Assembly (NCBI GenBank): GCA_038106575.1
Contig: JAYOED010000002.1
Span: 17,207-81,206 of the forward strand
From: Ga0077527 sp038106575
GTDB lineage: Bacteria > Pseudomonadota > Gammaproteobacteria > Burkholderiales > SG8-41
Direction: 5' to 3'
DNA: 64,000 nt
How positions within the stretch are numbered: position 1 is the stretch's first letter; every line of letters begins with the position of its first letter. Of this stretch, positions 26,020 through 34,939 are shown in pieces. The translations under genes and the position numbers were made by a program. The notes under the pieces were generated by a model. That model saw only the letters and a program-made list of their open reading frames with translations, had not been told where the DNA came from and searched no databases.

Positions 26020-26760
26020 TTATTGCATGTGCTGACCGCCGTTGATAGCGATGTTGGCACCGGTGACAAATGCCGCTTCTTCCGAGCACAGGTAGGCCAC
26101 CAGCCCGGCGACCTCTTCCGGTTTGCCCAGGCGGCCGATCGGGATCTGCGGAATGATCTTGGAATCGAGCACTTCCTTGGGTATCGCCATCACCATCTTG
26201 GTGCCGATGTAACCGGGAGAAATGGTATTGACGGTAACGCCCTTGCGGGCGTATTCGAGCGCGGCGGCCTTGGTGAAGCCGTGCATGCCGGCCTTGGCCG
26301 CCGAATAGTTGGTCTGGCCAAAGGCGCCTTTCTGGCCGTTGACCGAAGACACGTTGATGACCCGGCCCCAGCCACGTTCGGCCATGCCTTCGATGACGGG
26401 CTTGGTCATGTTGAACACGCTGTCGAGGTTGGTTTTCATCACGGCATCCCAGCTGTCCTTCTCCATCTTGCGGAAGGTGGTATCCCGCGTGATGCCAGCG
26501 TTGTTGACCAGCACGTCGACCGGACCGACGTCCTTGGCGATCTGCGCCACGGCTTTCTTGCAGGAATCATAATCGGCGACATCGACCGGTACGGCACGGA
26601 AATCAAAACCTTCCTTCTGCATGTCGGCCAGCCACTGGCTGTGTTTCTGGTTGCCGGGCGAGTAGGTGGCGACCACCTGATAGCCCATCTTCGCAAGTTT
26701 CATGCAGATGGCCTCGCCGAGGCCGCCCATACCGCCGGTGACGACTGCAACGCGTGACAT
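26020..26760 (-). CDS. phaB: Acetoacetyl-CoA reductase
   Basis: A 246-residue SDR enzyme that makes (R)-3-hydroxybutyryl-CoA from acetoacetyl-CoA with NADPH. It has TGGMGGLGEAI (residues 8-18), NNAG near residue 88, and the full catalytic set Ser in SSVNG, Tyr and Lys in NYSAAK (residues about 150-155). The C-terminus INGGQHM is typical of PhaB. A GGAGGAG ribosome-binding site precedes the ATG. It lies 75 bases downstream of phaC. Confidence 0.95.
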   Translation of the reverse strand: MSRVAVVTGGMGGLGEAICMKLAKMGYQVVATYSPGNQKHSQWLADMQKEGFDFRAVPVDVADYDSCKKAVAQIAKDVGPVDVLVNNAGITRDTTFRKMEKDSWDAVMKTNLDSVFNMTKPVIEGMAERGWGRVINVSSVNGQKGAFGQTNYSAAKAGMHGFTKAAALEYARKGVTVNTISPGYIGTKMVMAIPKEVLDSKIIPQIPIGRLGKPEEVAGLVAYLCSEEAAFVTGANIAINGGQHMQ

Positions 26761-26835
26761 GTTGACTCCTCCTTTATTTGTAACGGTGATTAATCTAGCA
26801 GCATTCGGCGCTGCCGCACATTGATCCGTGCCGGT

Positions 26836-28548
26836 TCAGGCGCATTTTTCGCGGACATAGCGGCCCGGGGCTGCTTCGACTGCAGGATATTTCCCGGTGC
26901 CGGGTGTACGCGGAGCCACCAGTCCGCCACCGTGTGTCGCCAGCCATTGTGTCCAGTCCGGCCACCAGCTGCCGGGCATGCTGGCGGCGCCCTGCAGCCA
27001 GGCGTCGGCTTCAGGCGGCAGCACGTCGTTGACCCAGAAATTACGCTTGTTGCGTTTCGCCGGGTTGATGACCCCGGCGATATGGCCGCTGGCTGCCAGT
27101 ACAAAGCGGATGTCGCCGCCGATCAGTTGCACCGTGTTGTAGGCGGTGCGCCAGGGAACAATGTGATCCTCGCGGGCAGCCAGCACATAGGCGGGCATAT
27201 CGACAGTGCTCAGGTCGACCGGCGTGCCGCACATCGTCAGGCGGCCGGGTTCGCGTAGGCGGTTTTCAAGATAGGTGTTGCGTATGTATTCGCAATACAT
27301 GGTGCCGGGCAGGTTGGTGCTGTCGCTGTTCCAGAAGAGCAGGTCGAAGGCGTCCGGCGTGCGGCCCTTCAGGTAATTGTTGACCACGTACGGCCAGATC
27401 AGGTCGTTGGCGCGGAGGCTGGCGAAGGTTGCCGCCAGTTCACGGCCGCGCAGCACGCCGCCGGCGGCGAATTCGGCTTCCCGCGCTTTGACGTATGGCT
27501 CGTCGACGAAAACACTCAGCTCGCCGGTATCGCCGAAATCGAGCATGGTGGTGAGAAGGGTGACGCTGGAGACCGGCTTTTCATTACGGCCGCGCAGTAC
27601 TGCTAGCGCACAGGCAAGTAGCGTGCCGCCGACGCAGAATCCCAGCGCATTGGCCTGTTCCACGCCGCAGATCTCGCGGGCCACTGTCAGCGCGCGCAGC
27701 ACGCCGTGTTCCAGGTAATCCTCCCATGTGGCCCTACCCATAGCTTCGGGGATGTTGCGCCACGACACCATGAATACCGTATGCCCAGCTTCGAGTGTGT
27801 GCTGCACGAAAGAGTTTTCAGGCTGCAGATCAAGGATGTAGTACTTGTTGATAAACGGCGGCACTATCACCAGCGGCCGTTCATGGACTTTTTCCGAAAG
27901 TGGCGCGTACTGCAGCAACTGCATAAAATCGTTTTCATAAACAACGGAACCCGGCGTGATCGCCAGGTTGCGGCCAACTTCAAACGCGCTCTCGTCGGTC
28001 ATCGACACCAGCCCGCGATCGATATCAGCGGCGAGATTCTTCAGCCCGCGGTTGATGCTCTCGCCCTCGGTCTGTGCCGCGAGTTTCAGCGCTTCCGGAT
28101 GGCTCCACGGAAAGTTGGCCGGTGACATTGCGTCGATCAGTTGCCTGGTATAGAACTCGAGTTTGTGCTGGGCGTGCGGTTCAAGGCGCGCTGAGGCCGT
28201 CAGTTCTTCCAGCCAACGCGCCGAGATCAGATAGGAACGGGCGAGGTAGCTGAAATAAGGCTCTTTCCATTCCGGCGCGCGGAAACGGCGATCCTCCGAA
28301 GGCGGTTCCGGTTTGTCACCGTCCGTTGTTCCGGTGTAGGCTTGCCACAGTTCAAGGTGATCGCGGTAGTAGCGGTTGTTGAGTTCGAGCCAGCGCTCGC
28401 TGTTGACCGCCGCGGCCGCGCTCAGGGTATGCATCATCGCTGCAGGGTCCGGCAGTGCGCCGGGGCCGAGCTTGCTTGCAGCGTCAGCCAGCAGACGGCG
28501 CTGTAGTTCGGTAAATGCTGCTGCGGCGTCGGGTTTGGGGTCGGTCAT
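26836..28548 (-). CDS. phaC: Class I poly(R)-hydroxyalkanoate synthase
   Basis: A 570-residue granule-associated enzyme that polymerises (R)-3-hydroxyacyl-CoA. The alpha/beta-hydrolase core has the lipase-like box GFCVGG with the catalytic Cys, the Asp in REDHIVPW, and the His in SGHIAGVINP. The N-terminal PhaC domain (residues about 80-250) contains SPANFPWSHPEA and PPFINKYYILDL. Class I is inferred from length and from the absence of a phaE or phaR-subunit partner. phaC-phaB-phaR together form a compact storage locus; a thiolase is not in the window. Confidence 0.95.
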   Translation of the reverse strand: MTDPKPDAAAAFTELQRRLLADAASKLGPGALPDPAAMMHTLSAAAAVNSERWLELNNRYYRDHLELWQAYTGTTDGDKPEPPSEDRRFRAPEWKEPYFSYLARSYLISARWLEELTASARLEPHAQHKLEFYTRQLIDAMSPANFPWSHPEALKLAAQTEGESINRGLKNLAADIDRGLVSMTDESAFEVGRNLAITPGSVVYENDFMQLLQYAPLSEKVHERPLVIVPPFINKYYILDLQPENSFVQHTLEAGHTVFMVSWRNIPEAMGRATWEDYLEHGVLRALTVAREICGVEQANALGFCVGGTLLACALAVLRGRNEKPVSSVTLLTTMLDFGDTGELSVFVDEPYVKAREAEFAAGGVLRGRELAATFASLRANDLIWPYVVNNYLKGRTPDAFDLLFWNSDSTNLPGTMYCEYIRNTYLENRLREPGRLTMCGTPVDLSTVDMPAYVLAAREDHIVPWRTAYNTVQLIGGDIRFVLAASGHIAGVINPAKRNKRNFWVNDVLPPEADAWLQGAASMPGSWWPDWTQWLATHGGGLVAPRTPGTGKYPAVEAAPGRYVREKCA

Positions 28549-28671
28549 GGAAATGACTGCAGACTGCGGCGAAATGATGACACGCCGATGAACGGGATCA
28601 GGTGCAACGATAACACGGCGCGCAGCAGAGGCCGCGAAGCGGGTCCATCAAGTTATTGTTTTAAAGGGTTA

Positions 28672-29448
28672 TCAGTGACCGTGCGCCCAGGCGCTAACAG
28701 CCCATATGGTCACGATGCCGAGCCCAATCAGCGCGACCTGCTGCACGGTGGCGGCGATTTCGGGTCGACGGTGCAGTCCGGGGATCAGGTCGGCCACGGC
28801 AACGTAGAGCATGCTCGCCGCCGCCAGCGCCAGCAGCGGCGTAACCAGCGCCTGCATCATCTTTAGCGTGAACCAGGCCAGCACGCCGCCGAGTACCATC
28901 GCCGCGCTGGCGAGCATGTTGAGCAGCAGTGCCCTACGCTTGCTGTATCCGGAATGCAGCAGGATCAGGAAATCGCCGACTTCCTGCGGGATTTCATGCG
29001 CGATGATGGCGATCGCGGTGACGATGCCCAGTTCGATATCGGCCATGAACGCCGCTGCGATCAGCACACCGTCAACGAAATTATGGAAGGTGTCGCCGAT
29101 CAGGATCATCAGGCCGCTGCGGCTGTGGTCATGTTCAGGCGGAGTGTGCGGGTCGTGCGCTTCGCATTCCTCGACATGGCAGTGGCGCCACAGCACCAGT
29201 TTTTCCAAGACGAAGAAGGCGAGGATGCCGAACAGCACCGTTGCCGCTGTGGCGCTGATGTCTTTGCTCTGCTCGAAAGCATGCGGCAGTACTTCGATGA
29301 ATGCCGCGCCGAGCAGGGCACCCACGGCATAGCTGACCAGCATCGGCACCTGGGATGCCTTGGCCTTGATCGCAAAGAGCGCCGCGACGAGTGCCGAAAG
29401 CACGCCGCCTGCAAGGGTGGCCACGATGATCCAGGACAGGGTATTCAC
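28672..29448 (-). CDS. ZIP family divalent metal transporter
   Basis: About 258 residues with eight membrane spans. The two ZIP metal-site motifs are visible: HNFVDG in span 4 and HEIPQEVGDF in span 5. A His-rich loop (CHVEECEAHDPHTPPEHDHS, residues about 93-112) lies between spans 3 and 4, as expected for zinc sensing or delivery. It imports zinc or other divalent metals across the inner membrane. A GTG at 29448 fits the start of the first span; an upstream ATG at 29496 would add 16 unlikely residues. Confidence 0.9.
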   Translation of the reverse strand: MNTLSWIIVATLAGGVLSALVAALFAIKAKASQVPMLVSYAVGALLGAAFIEVLPHAFEQSKDISATAATVLFGILAFFVLEKLVLWRHCHVEECEAHDPHTPPEHDHSRSGLMILIGDTFHNFVDGVLIAAAFMADIELGIVTAIAIIAHEIPQEVGDFLILLHSGYSKRRALLLNMLASAAMVLGGVLAWFTLKMMQALVTPLLALAAASMLYVAVADLIPGLHRRPEIAATVQQVALIGLGIVTIWAVSAWAHGH

Positions 29449-29515
29449 GTTGATCCGGTTCCGGCAATGCGCCTGATGGCGCGGCAAAGCGCGCAATTAT
29501 ACGGGAAGGGGCTCG

Positions 29516-30262
29516 TCAGTCGCAGGTACGCCAGATGAGTGCTGCCATGCGGCCGGTGACCTTGTCGCGGCGGTAGGAAAAAAAACGTTGCGGATCGGAG
29601 ACGGTGCAGTCGGCACCGCCGTAGATCTGGGTCAATCCCGCCCGGCTCAGTGCGTTTCGTGCCAGCGCCGGCAGGTCGCACAGCCATTTGCCCTGCCGCA
29701 GCCGGGAGAACGCGGTGCGGTTTTCCGGAGCTCTGTCGCAGAAGGCCTGCAGTACGTCATCACCGACTTCAAAGGCATCCGGGCCGATGCCGGGACCGAT
29801 GTACGCCACCAGTTCCTGCGGCCGTGCTGACATGCGTTCGACCGTGTTTGCAAGGACGCCGCCCGCCAGTCCGCGCCAGCCGGCGTGGGCAGCGGCAACG
29901 CAGGTTCCCGCACGGTCGGTCAGCAGCACTGGCAGACAGTCGGCGATCAGGATCGCGCAGACGGTGCCCAGTCGGTGCGCCACACTGGCATCCGCCTCAG
30001 GCGCGTCTTTCAGGGTATCGGCATCGACGACTGTCGCGCCGTTTATCTGGGACAGCCATTTCGGTTCCTGCGGAAGGTGTTTCTGCAGCCGGTTACGGTT
30101 TTCGGCGACGGCAACCGGATCGTCTTCAGTGCGTGTACCCAGATTGAGGCTGGCCCAGGGCCCGCTGCTGATGCCGCCGGCGCGTGTGGTGATCAGCGCG
30201 CGTACGTTCGCAGGCGCCGGCCAGTCGGGGACGATCCATTGTTGGGGCATGTCGTATTTCAT
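29516..30262 (-). CDS. pgeF: Peptidoglycan editing factor / multicopper polyphenol oxidoreductase (laccase) domain protein
   Basis: About 248 residues of the YfiH/PgeF family. Characteristic segments are ITTRAGGISSGPWASLNLG, the metal-site ADCLPVLL, and HAGWRGLAGGV (His near residue 120). The E. coli member limits wrong incorporation of L-Ser into peptidoglycan stems; other members act as purine nucleoside phosphorylases. The ATG at 30262 is chosen because it overlaps the rluD stop by four bases (ATGA), the usual rluD-pgeF arrangement. The longer reading from 30319 lies inside rluD and is not needed. Confidence 0.92.
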   Translation of the reverse strand: MKYDMPQQWIVPDWPAPANVRALITTRAGGISSGPWASLNLGTRTEDDPVAVAENRNRLQKHLPQEPKWLSQINGATVVDADTLKDAPEADASVAHRLGTVCAILIADCLPVLLTDRAGTCVAAAHAGWRGLAGGVLANTVERMSARPQELVAYIGPGIGPDAFEVGDDVLQAFCDRAPENRTAFSRLRQGKWLCDLPALARNALSRAGLTQIYGGADCTVSDPQRFFSYRRDKVTGRMAALIWRTCD

Positions 30263-31179
30263 CCAGTGCGTAATGCTTCGATCAGGTGTTGCAGGTCTGC
30301 GGGAAGCGGTGCCTGCCATTGCATGGCCTTGCCGCTTTGCGGGTGAATCAGTGCGAGTTTTTTGGCATGCAGCGCCTGGCGGCCGATGTGCGGCTGTGCC
30401 GGGCCGTTGCGCTTGCCGTAGACCGGATCGCCCCAGATCGGGTGCCCCAGTTTCTGCAGGTGTACGCGGATTTGGTGGGTGCGCCCGGTTTCCAGGCGGC
30501 AGGCGAGCACGCTGGCCGCGGCAAGGCGTTCGATCACGGTGTAATGCGTGACTGCCGGTTTTCCAGTGGCGGTGACTTTCATGCGCGTGCGGCTGCGCGG
30601 ATCACGGCCGATGGCACCCTCGATTTTTCCGTTGCGCGCTACCCGTCCATGAGCGACTGCGCAGTATTCGCGGCCGACGCTGTGCGCTTGCAACTGCCGA
30701 ACGAGATCGGTCTGCGCAGTCAGCGTGCGTGCGACCACGAGCAGTCCGCTGGTGTCCTTATCGAGCCGGTGTACGATACCCGCGCGCGGAACGGTGGCGA
30801 GTTCCGGAGCATAGGCGAGAAGGGCGTTGAGCAGCGTGCCTTCCCAGTTGCCGCTGCCGGGATGAACGACTAGATCGGCCGGCTTGTTGATAACCAGCAG
30901 CGCGTCATCTTCGTAAACGATGTCGAGTGGCAGCGCCTGCGGGCGGAACGCTGTTTCCTGAGGCGACAACGCCGGTTGTACGATCAGCTGCTCCCCGCCG
31001 TGGAGGCGGTCGCGCGGCGCCGGCAGCCTGCCGTCGACGGTGACCCGGCCTTCCTTGATCCAGTACGCGAGCCGGGCGCGTGAAAACTGGGGCAGCATGT
31101 GCGCCAGCGTCTGGTCCAGGCGCTGGCCGGCGCTGGAGTCCGGCACCGTCAATCGATGCGGAGCCGGAACAGCAGGCAA
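30259..31179 (-). CDS. rluD: 23S rRNA pseudouridine synthase (RluD type)
   Basis: About 306 residues from a TTG at 31179. An S4 RNA-binding domain (QRLDQTLAHMLPQFSRARL, residues about 18-36) precedes the RluA/D catalytic domain with HRLDKDTSGLLVV carrying the catalytic Asp, and RLETGRTHQIRVH. It makes the pseudouridines of helix 69. The TTG gives a family-typical lead of 17 residues before the S4 domain. An ATG at 31251 is also in frame, but that would overlap the divergent bamD gene and read through AT-rich intergenic sequence. It is coupled to pgeF downstream. bamD on the opposite strand is the usual neighbour in betaproteobacteria. Confidence 0.93.
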   Translation of the reverse strand: MPAVPAPHRLTVPDSSAGQRLDQTLAHMLPQFSRARLAYWIKEGRVTVDGRLPAPRDRLHGGEQLIVQPALSPQETAFRPQALPLDIVYEDDALLVINKPADLVVHPGSGNWEGTLLNALLAYAPELATVPRAGIVHRLDKDTSGLLVVARTLTAQTDLVRQLQAHSVGREYCAVAHGRVARNGKIEGAIGRDPRSRTRMKVTATGKPAVTHYTVIERLAAASVLACRLETGRTHQIRVHLQKLGHPIWGDPVYGKRNGPAQPHIGRQALHAKKLALIHPQSGKAMQWQAPLPADLQHLIEALRTG

Positions 31180-31196
31180 ACAGGTATAATTTTCAG

Positions 31197-32036
31197 ATGA
31201 CAATTCAGTGCAAACCGTTTCAAAAACAGATGTGGAGTATTTTATCGTCATTCGCCTTGCTTGCCGCGACCCTGATCCTCGGCGGGTGCGGACTCTTCGA
31301 CGGCAAGCAGTACGACGAGACCCGGACCTGGTCGGTGCAGAAGCTATACGCGGAAGCCCGTGACGAACTGTCAAACCGCAACTGGGAGAGCGCGATCAAG
31401 CATTACGAGCGGATCGAGTCACGTTATCCTTTCGGGCGTTTCGCGCAGCAGGCGCAGATAGAGTTGGCTTATGCGCACTGGAAGTACGAGGATCAGGCAT
31501 CGGCACTGGCAACCATCGACCGTTTCCTCAAGACCTTTCCTAATCATCCCAGCGCCGATTACATGTATTTCCTGCGCGGGCTAATCAATTTCAATGATAA
31601 TCTGGGCATCATGGGGGTTTTCAGCGGACAGGATTTGTCCGAGCGCGATCCCAAGGCTGCCACGGACGCGTTCGGAGCGTTCAAGGAACTCGCGACGCGT
31701 TATCCCGAGAGCAAGTACACTCCGGATGCCATATTGCGTATGAGTTACTTGGTCAACTCGCTGGCTTCTCATGAAATACACGTTGCGCGCTATTACATGA
31801 AACGCAAAGCCTATGTGGCGGCGGTCAACCGTGCGCAATACGTGTTGAAGACCTATCCTGACGCTCCGGCGAACGAGGAAGGACTGGTGATCATGGTCCA
31901 GGGTTATGACGCACTGGGTTTGAAAACGCTTCGCGATGATGCCGAACGCGTGTTGAACCGGAATTTCCCCAACAGCGTTTACCTCAAGGGTGGCCCAAAG
32001 GCGGCTGTGCCGTGGTGGCAGATCTGGAACTACTAG
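31197..32036 (+). CDS. bamD: Outer membrane protein assembly factor BamD
   Basis: About 279 residues. A lipoprotein signal ends LILGGC, with the lipid Cys near residue 31. The mature protein has the BamD start LFDGKQYDETRTWSVQKLY and TPR-like helical repeats (residues 45-240), for example SAIKHYERIESRYPFGRFAQQA. It is an essential component of the BAM complex that inserts beta-barrel proteins. The ATG at 31197 is preferred over 31230, because the latter would leave a signal peptide without positive charge. A TATAAT at 31185-31190 lies in the divergent gap but is too close to this start to be a standard -10 for it. Confidence 0.95.
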   Translation: MTIQCKPFQKQMWSILSSFALLAATLILGGCGLFDGKQYDETRTWSVQKLYAEARDELSNRNWESAIKHYERIESRYPFGRFAQQAQIELAYAHWKYEDQASALATIDRFLKTFPNHPSADYMYFLRGLINFNDNLGIMGVFSGQDLSERDPKAATDAFGAFKELATRYPESKYTPDAILRMSYLVNSLASHEIHVARYYMKRKAYVAAVNRAQYVLKTYPDAPANEEGLVIMVQGYDALGLKTLRDDAERVLNRNFPNSVYLKGGPKAAVPWWQIWNY

Positions 32037-32040
32037 TTTT

Positions 32041-32370
32041 TTAGCGCGCGAAGCGCTTCACGACCGTGATCAGTTCCGCAATGGCCCGGTCCCCGCAGTC
32101 GGTCCTCACGGCGCTGGTGACGCAGCCCCTGGTGTGGTCCTCCAGCAGTTGCAGCGCGACGGCGTCGAGTGCCGACTGCACTGCCGCGACCTGCGTCAGC
32201 ACGTCGACGCAATAGCGGTCGTTCTCGATCATCTGCGCGACGCCGCGCACCTGGCCTTCGACGCGATTCAGGCGCTTGAGCAGGGCCTGCTTGTGCGGTT
32301 GCACTACCGGGTCGTGGTGGCAGTGATTGCCATGGGTGTGTGTGGTATCAGGCGACGTCATAACCTGCAT
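32041..32370 (-). CDS. csoR: CsoR/RcnR-family metal-responsive transcriptional repressor
   Basis: About 109 residues, all-helical. The family signature RLNRVEGQVRGVAQMIEND is at residues 34-52. Then come the Cys of DRYCVDV, the His of LLEDH and the Cys of TRGCV, which form the Cys-His-Cys Cu(I) site of CsoR proteins. The His-rich N-terminus (HTHGNHCHHD) could bind extra metal. It overlaps the copZ end by about 20 bases and closes the copA-copZ-csoR operon, which it presumably represses through the operator at 34763-34783. A nickel or formaldehyde sensor is less likely given the neighbours. Confidence 0.92.
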   Translation of the reverse strand: MQVMTSPDTTHTHGNHCHHDPVVQPHKQALLKRLNRVEGQVRGVAQMIENDRYCVDVLTQVAAVQSALDAVALQLLEDHTRGCVTSAVRTDCGDRAIAELITVVKRFAR

Positions 32371-32554
32371 CCTCGACGGCCTGCTTGAGCTGGGCGATAC
32401 CGGTCAGGCTGGCGTCAAACTCGACTTGCGCCTGTCCGGGCTGCAACGTGACTTCGGTCTTGCTCACGCCGGGAATGCCGGAGAGCACTTTCTTGACGCT
32501 GGCGACGCAACCCATGCAGGTCATGCCGCTGATGGCTAAGGTGGTCTGCTCCAT
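32348..32554 (-). CDS. copZ: Copper chaperone, heavy-metal-associated domain
   Basis: A 68-residue single HMA domain. It has GMTCMGCVASVKK with the two Cu(I)-binding Cys (residues 13 and 16) and the usual ferredoxin-like pattern ending EDAGYDV. It delivers Cu(I) to the CopA ATPase or to CsoR in the cytoplasm. It starts 13 bases after the copA stop, so it is cotranscribed with copA. Confidence 0.94.
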   Translation of the reverse strand: MEQTTLAISGMTCMGCVASVKKVLSGIPGVSKTEVTLQPGQAQVEFDASLTGIAQLKQAVEDAGYDVA

Positions 32555-32567
32555 GGTCGATCTCCTG

Positions 32568-34754
32568 TCAGTGATGGGTATGGGGGCGCCAGCGTCGCAG
32601 TAACAGCGAATTGCTGACGACTGACACCGAACTTATTGCCATCGCCGCGCCGGCAATGACGGGATTGAGCATGCCTGCAGCCGCGAGCGGTATGCCGAGT
32701 ACGTTGTAAATAAATGCGAAAAACAGGTTTTGCCTGATTTTGCGCAGCGTTGCGCACGACAGCGTGATCGCATTGACTGCGCCGATCAGGTCGTCGCGCA
32801 TCAGCGTTACGTCTGCAGCATCAATGGCGACGTCGGATCCGGCACCGATGGCGAGACTGACGTCGGCGGAAGCAAGCGCCGGCGCGTCGTTGACGCCGTC
32901 TCCGATCATGCCGACATGATGTCCTTCCTGGCGCAGGCGGTTGATGAACTGCGCTTTGCCTTCGGGCAGCAGGCTCGCTTCGAATTGTTCGACACCGACT
33001 TCGCGCGCAATATGTGCAGCGGTGCGGGCGTTGTCACCGGTGAGCATGATCACCCTGATGCCCAGTTGTTTTAGGGATGCAACGGCTTCGGCTGACGTCG
33101 GTCGTACCGGGTCGGCGATGGCAATGAAGCCGAGAAATGTGCTGTTCCGGGCAATGGCAATGACTGTTTTTCCTTGCGTTTCCAGCATTTCGCTGATGGC
33201 CGTTTCGATGTCGAAACCGCTTTCCGTGAGGAAGGCCGGTGAGCCAAGCAGCACCGGCGCGCCGTCAATGACGGCGCGCACGCCTTTGCCGGTGACTGCT
33301 TCGAACTGCGACGTTGCCGGTAGGTCGAGTTTTTCTTGACGTGATTTGGCAATTACTGCGCGTGCCAACGGGTGTTCCGATCCCGATTCGAGGGCGGCGG
33401 CGATACGCAGTAACTCCTTTTGATCGGTCTGCGCCATCGCGATCAGATCAGTGACTGCGGGCATGCCTTGTGTCAGCGTGCCGGTCTTGTCGACGACCAG
33501 CGTATCGAGCTGTCCCGCATGTTCCAGTGCTTCGGCATTCTTGATCAGTACGCCAGCGCGCGCGCCGGTTCCGCTGCCCACCATGATTGCCGTCGGCGTG
33601 GCAAGGCCCAGCGCGCACGGGCAGGCGATGACCAGGACAGCGACAGCTGGCACGATGGATTCTGCGAACGAACCGGAGTGCCACCACCACCCAGCTAAGG
33701 TGAGGACGGCGATGATCACGACCACCGGCACGAAAATGCCCGCGATGACGTCGGCGAGCCGCTGGATCGGCGCTTTGGATCCCTGTGCTTCGCTGACTAG
33801 CTGGACGATGCGTGCGAGCGCGGTGTCAGTTCCGATGCCGGTAGCCTCGCAGCGTAATACGCCCTGGGCGTTGATGGTTCCGGTGTAGACCTTGTCGCCG
33901 GCTTTCTTCGTGACCGGCAGGCTTTCGCCGGTGAGTAGTGCTTCGTCAATGCTGGATTGGCCTTCGAGTATTTCTCCGTCGACCGGCACTGATGCGCCCG
34001 GACGCAACTGGAAGACATCACCCACTTTGAGCGTAGTTACAGGCTGTTCGATCCACTGTCCGTCACGTTCAACCCAGGCCAACTGCGGTTGCAGCTTGAC
34101 GAGTTCCTCAATTGCCGCGGAGGCGCGCGCCTTGGCGCGTGATTCGAGCAGTTTGCCGAGAAATACCAGCGTGATGATGCTGACGCTGGCTTCGAAGTAG
34201 AGGTGATGATCGAGGTCGAACGCGACTACCGTCGCACTGAAAAGATATGCAATGCCGGTGCCGAGGGCAATCAGCACGTCCATGTTGGCGCCGCCACCGC
34301 GCAGTGCATGCCAGGCGCCGCTGTAGAACCGGGCGCCGACCCAGAACTGCACCGGTGTGGCCAGCAGCCACTGCATCCAGCCCGGCAACCAGTGATGGCC
34401 GATGCCGGTGAACATGGTGGCCATCAGCGCAATAAAGGGCAGCGACAGTGCCGCTGCAACGGAAAAAAGAAGCAGGTCGTGTTGATATTGCGCCTCTCGC
34501 TGTGCATCCCGGGAGGGTTCGCCGGCAACCGGTACATGCGCGTCGTAGCCTGCCTTGCGGATCACAGCGATCAGATCGTCGGGTTTTAGTTGTGCCGGAT
34601 ATTCAATGTGTGCCTGTTCGGTGGCGAAGTTCACCGCGGCGTGTACTTCCGGCAGGCGGTTGAGAACTTTCTCGATGCGCGTCGCGCAGGCTGCGCAGGT
34701 CATCCCGCTGATCGGCAGATCAATGGCAGTCGATTTGGCAATGAGCTGATCCAT
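32568..34754 (-). CDS. copA: Cu(I)-translocating P1B-type ATPase
   Basis: A 728-residue copper exporter. One N-terminal HMA domain (GMTCAACATR, Cys at about 20 and 23) precedes eight membrane spans. The CPC metal motif is in CPCALGLATP. Then the phosphorylation site DKTGTLT, the HP motif SEHPLA, and GDGVNDAPAL are seen, followed by the M7-M8 signature YN and MAISSVSVVSNSL. These mark the P1B-1 Cu(I) class. It is the first gene of copA-copZ-csoR. The start ATG at 34754 is 9 bases from the CsoR-type operator, so repressor binding would block transcription initiation. Confidence 0.96.
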   Translation of the reverse strand: MDQLIAKSTAIDLPISGMTCAACATRIEKVLNRLPEVHAAVNFATEQAHIEYPAQLKPDDLIAVIRKAGYDAHVPVAGEPSRDAQREAQYQHDLLLFSVAAALSLPFIALMATMFTGIGHHWLPGWMQWLLATPVQFWVGARFYSGAWHALRGGGANMDVLIALGTGIAYLFSATVVAFDLDHHLYFEASVSIITLVFLGKLLESRAKARASAAIEELVKLQPQLAWVERDGQWIEQPVTTLKVGDVFQLRPGASVPVDGEILEGQSSIDEALLTGESLPVTKKAGDKVYTGTINAQGVLRCEATGIGTDTALARIVQLVSEAQGSKAPIQRLADVIAGIFVPVVVIIAVLTLAGWWWHSGSFAESIVPAVAVLVIACPCALGLATPTAIMVGSGTGARAGVLIKNAEALEHAGQLDTLVVDKTGTLTQGMPAVTDLIAMAQTDQKELLRIAAALESGSEHPLARAVIAKSRQEKLDLPATSQFEAVTGKGVRAVIDGAPVLLGSPAFLTESGFDIETAISEMLETQGKTVIAIARNSTFLGFIAIADPVRPTSAEAVASLKQLGIRVIMLTGDNARTAAHIAREVGVEQFEASLLPEGKAQFINRLRQEGHHVGMIGDGVNDAPALASADVSLAIGAGSDVAIDAADVTLMRDDLIGAVNAITLSCATLRKIRQNLFFAFIYNVLGIPLAAAGMLNPVIAGAAMAISSVSVVSNSLLLRRWRPHTHH

Positions 34755-34762
34755 ACCTCAGT

Positions 34763-34783
34763 ATATACCCCATATGGGTATAT
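34763..34783. promoter_or_regulatory. CsoR-type operator in front of copA
   Basis: Perfect inverted repeat ATATACCC (34763-34770), 5-base spacer, GGGTATAT (34776-34783), 9 bases upstream of the copA start. TACCC...GGGTA palindromes are the known target of CsoR-family repressors, and csoR is in the operon. Inference from sequence and context. Confidence 0.8.
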
Positions 34784-34939
34784 GAGCAAAGAAAAAAATC
34801 AGTTGTCGTGATTCAACTAAATGTGTGTTTTTAAGTGGATAAATGGACTTCATAAGTGAAGTCGTATACTGACGATAAAAACCCCTCAGCCCATTTTTGG
34901 AGGGTGCGGGGTCAGCAGGAGGAGGTTGGTGGCGGTGGA

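Noticed and set aside
31185..31190. TATAAT between rluD and bamD as the bamD -10 box
   Set aside because: It is only 7 bases before the chosen bamD start and no -35-like hexamer lies 17 bases upstream, so I do not call it a promoter.
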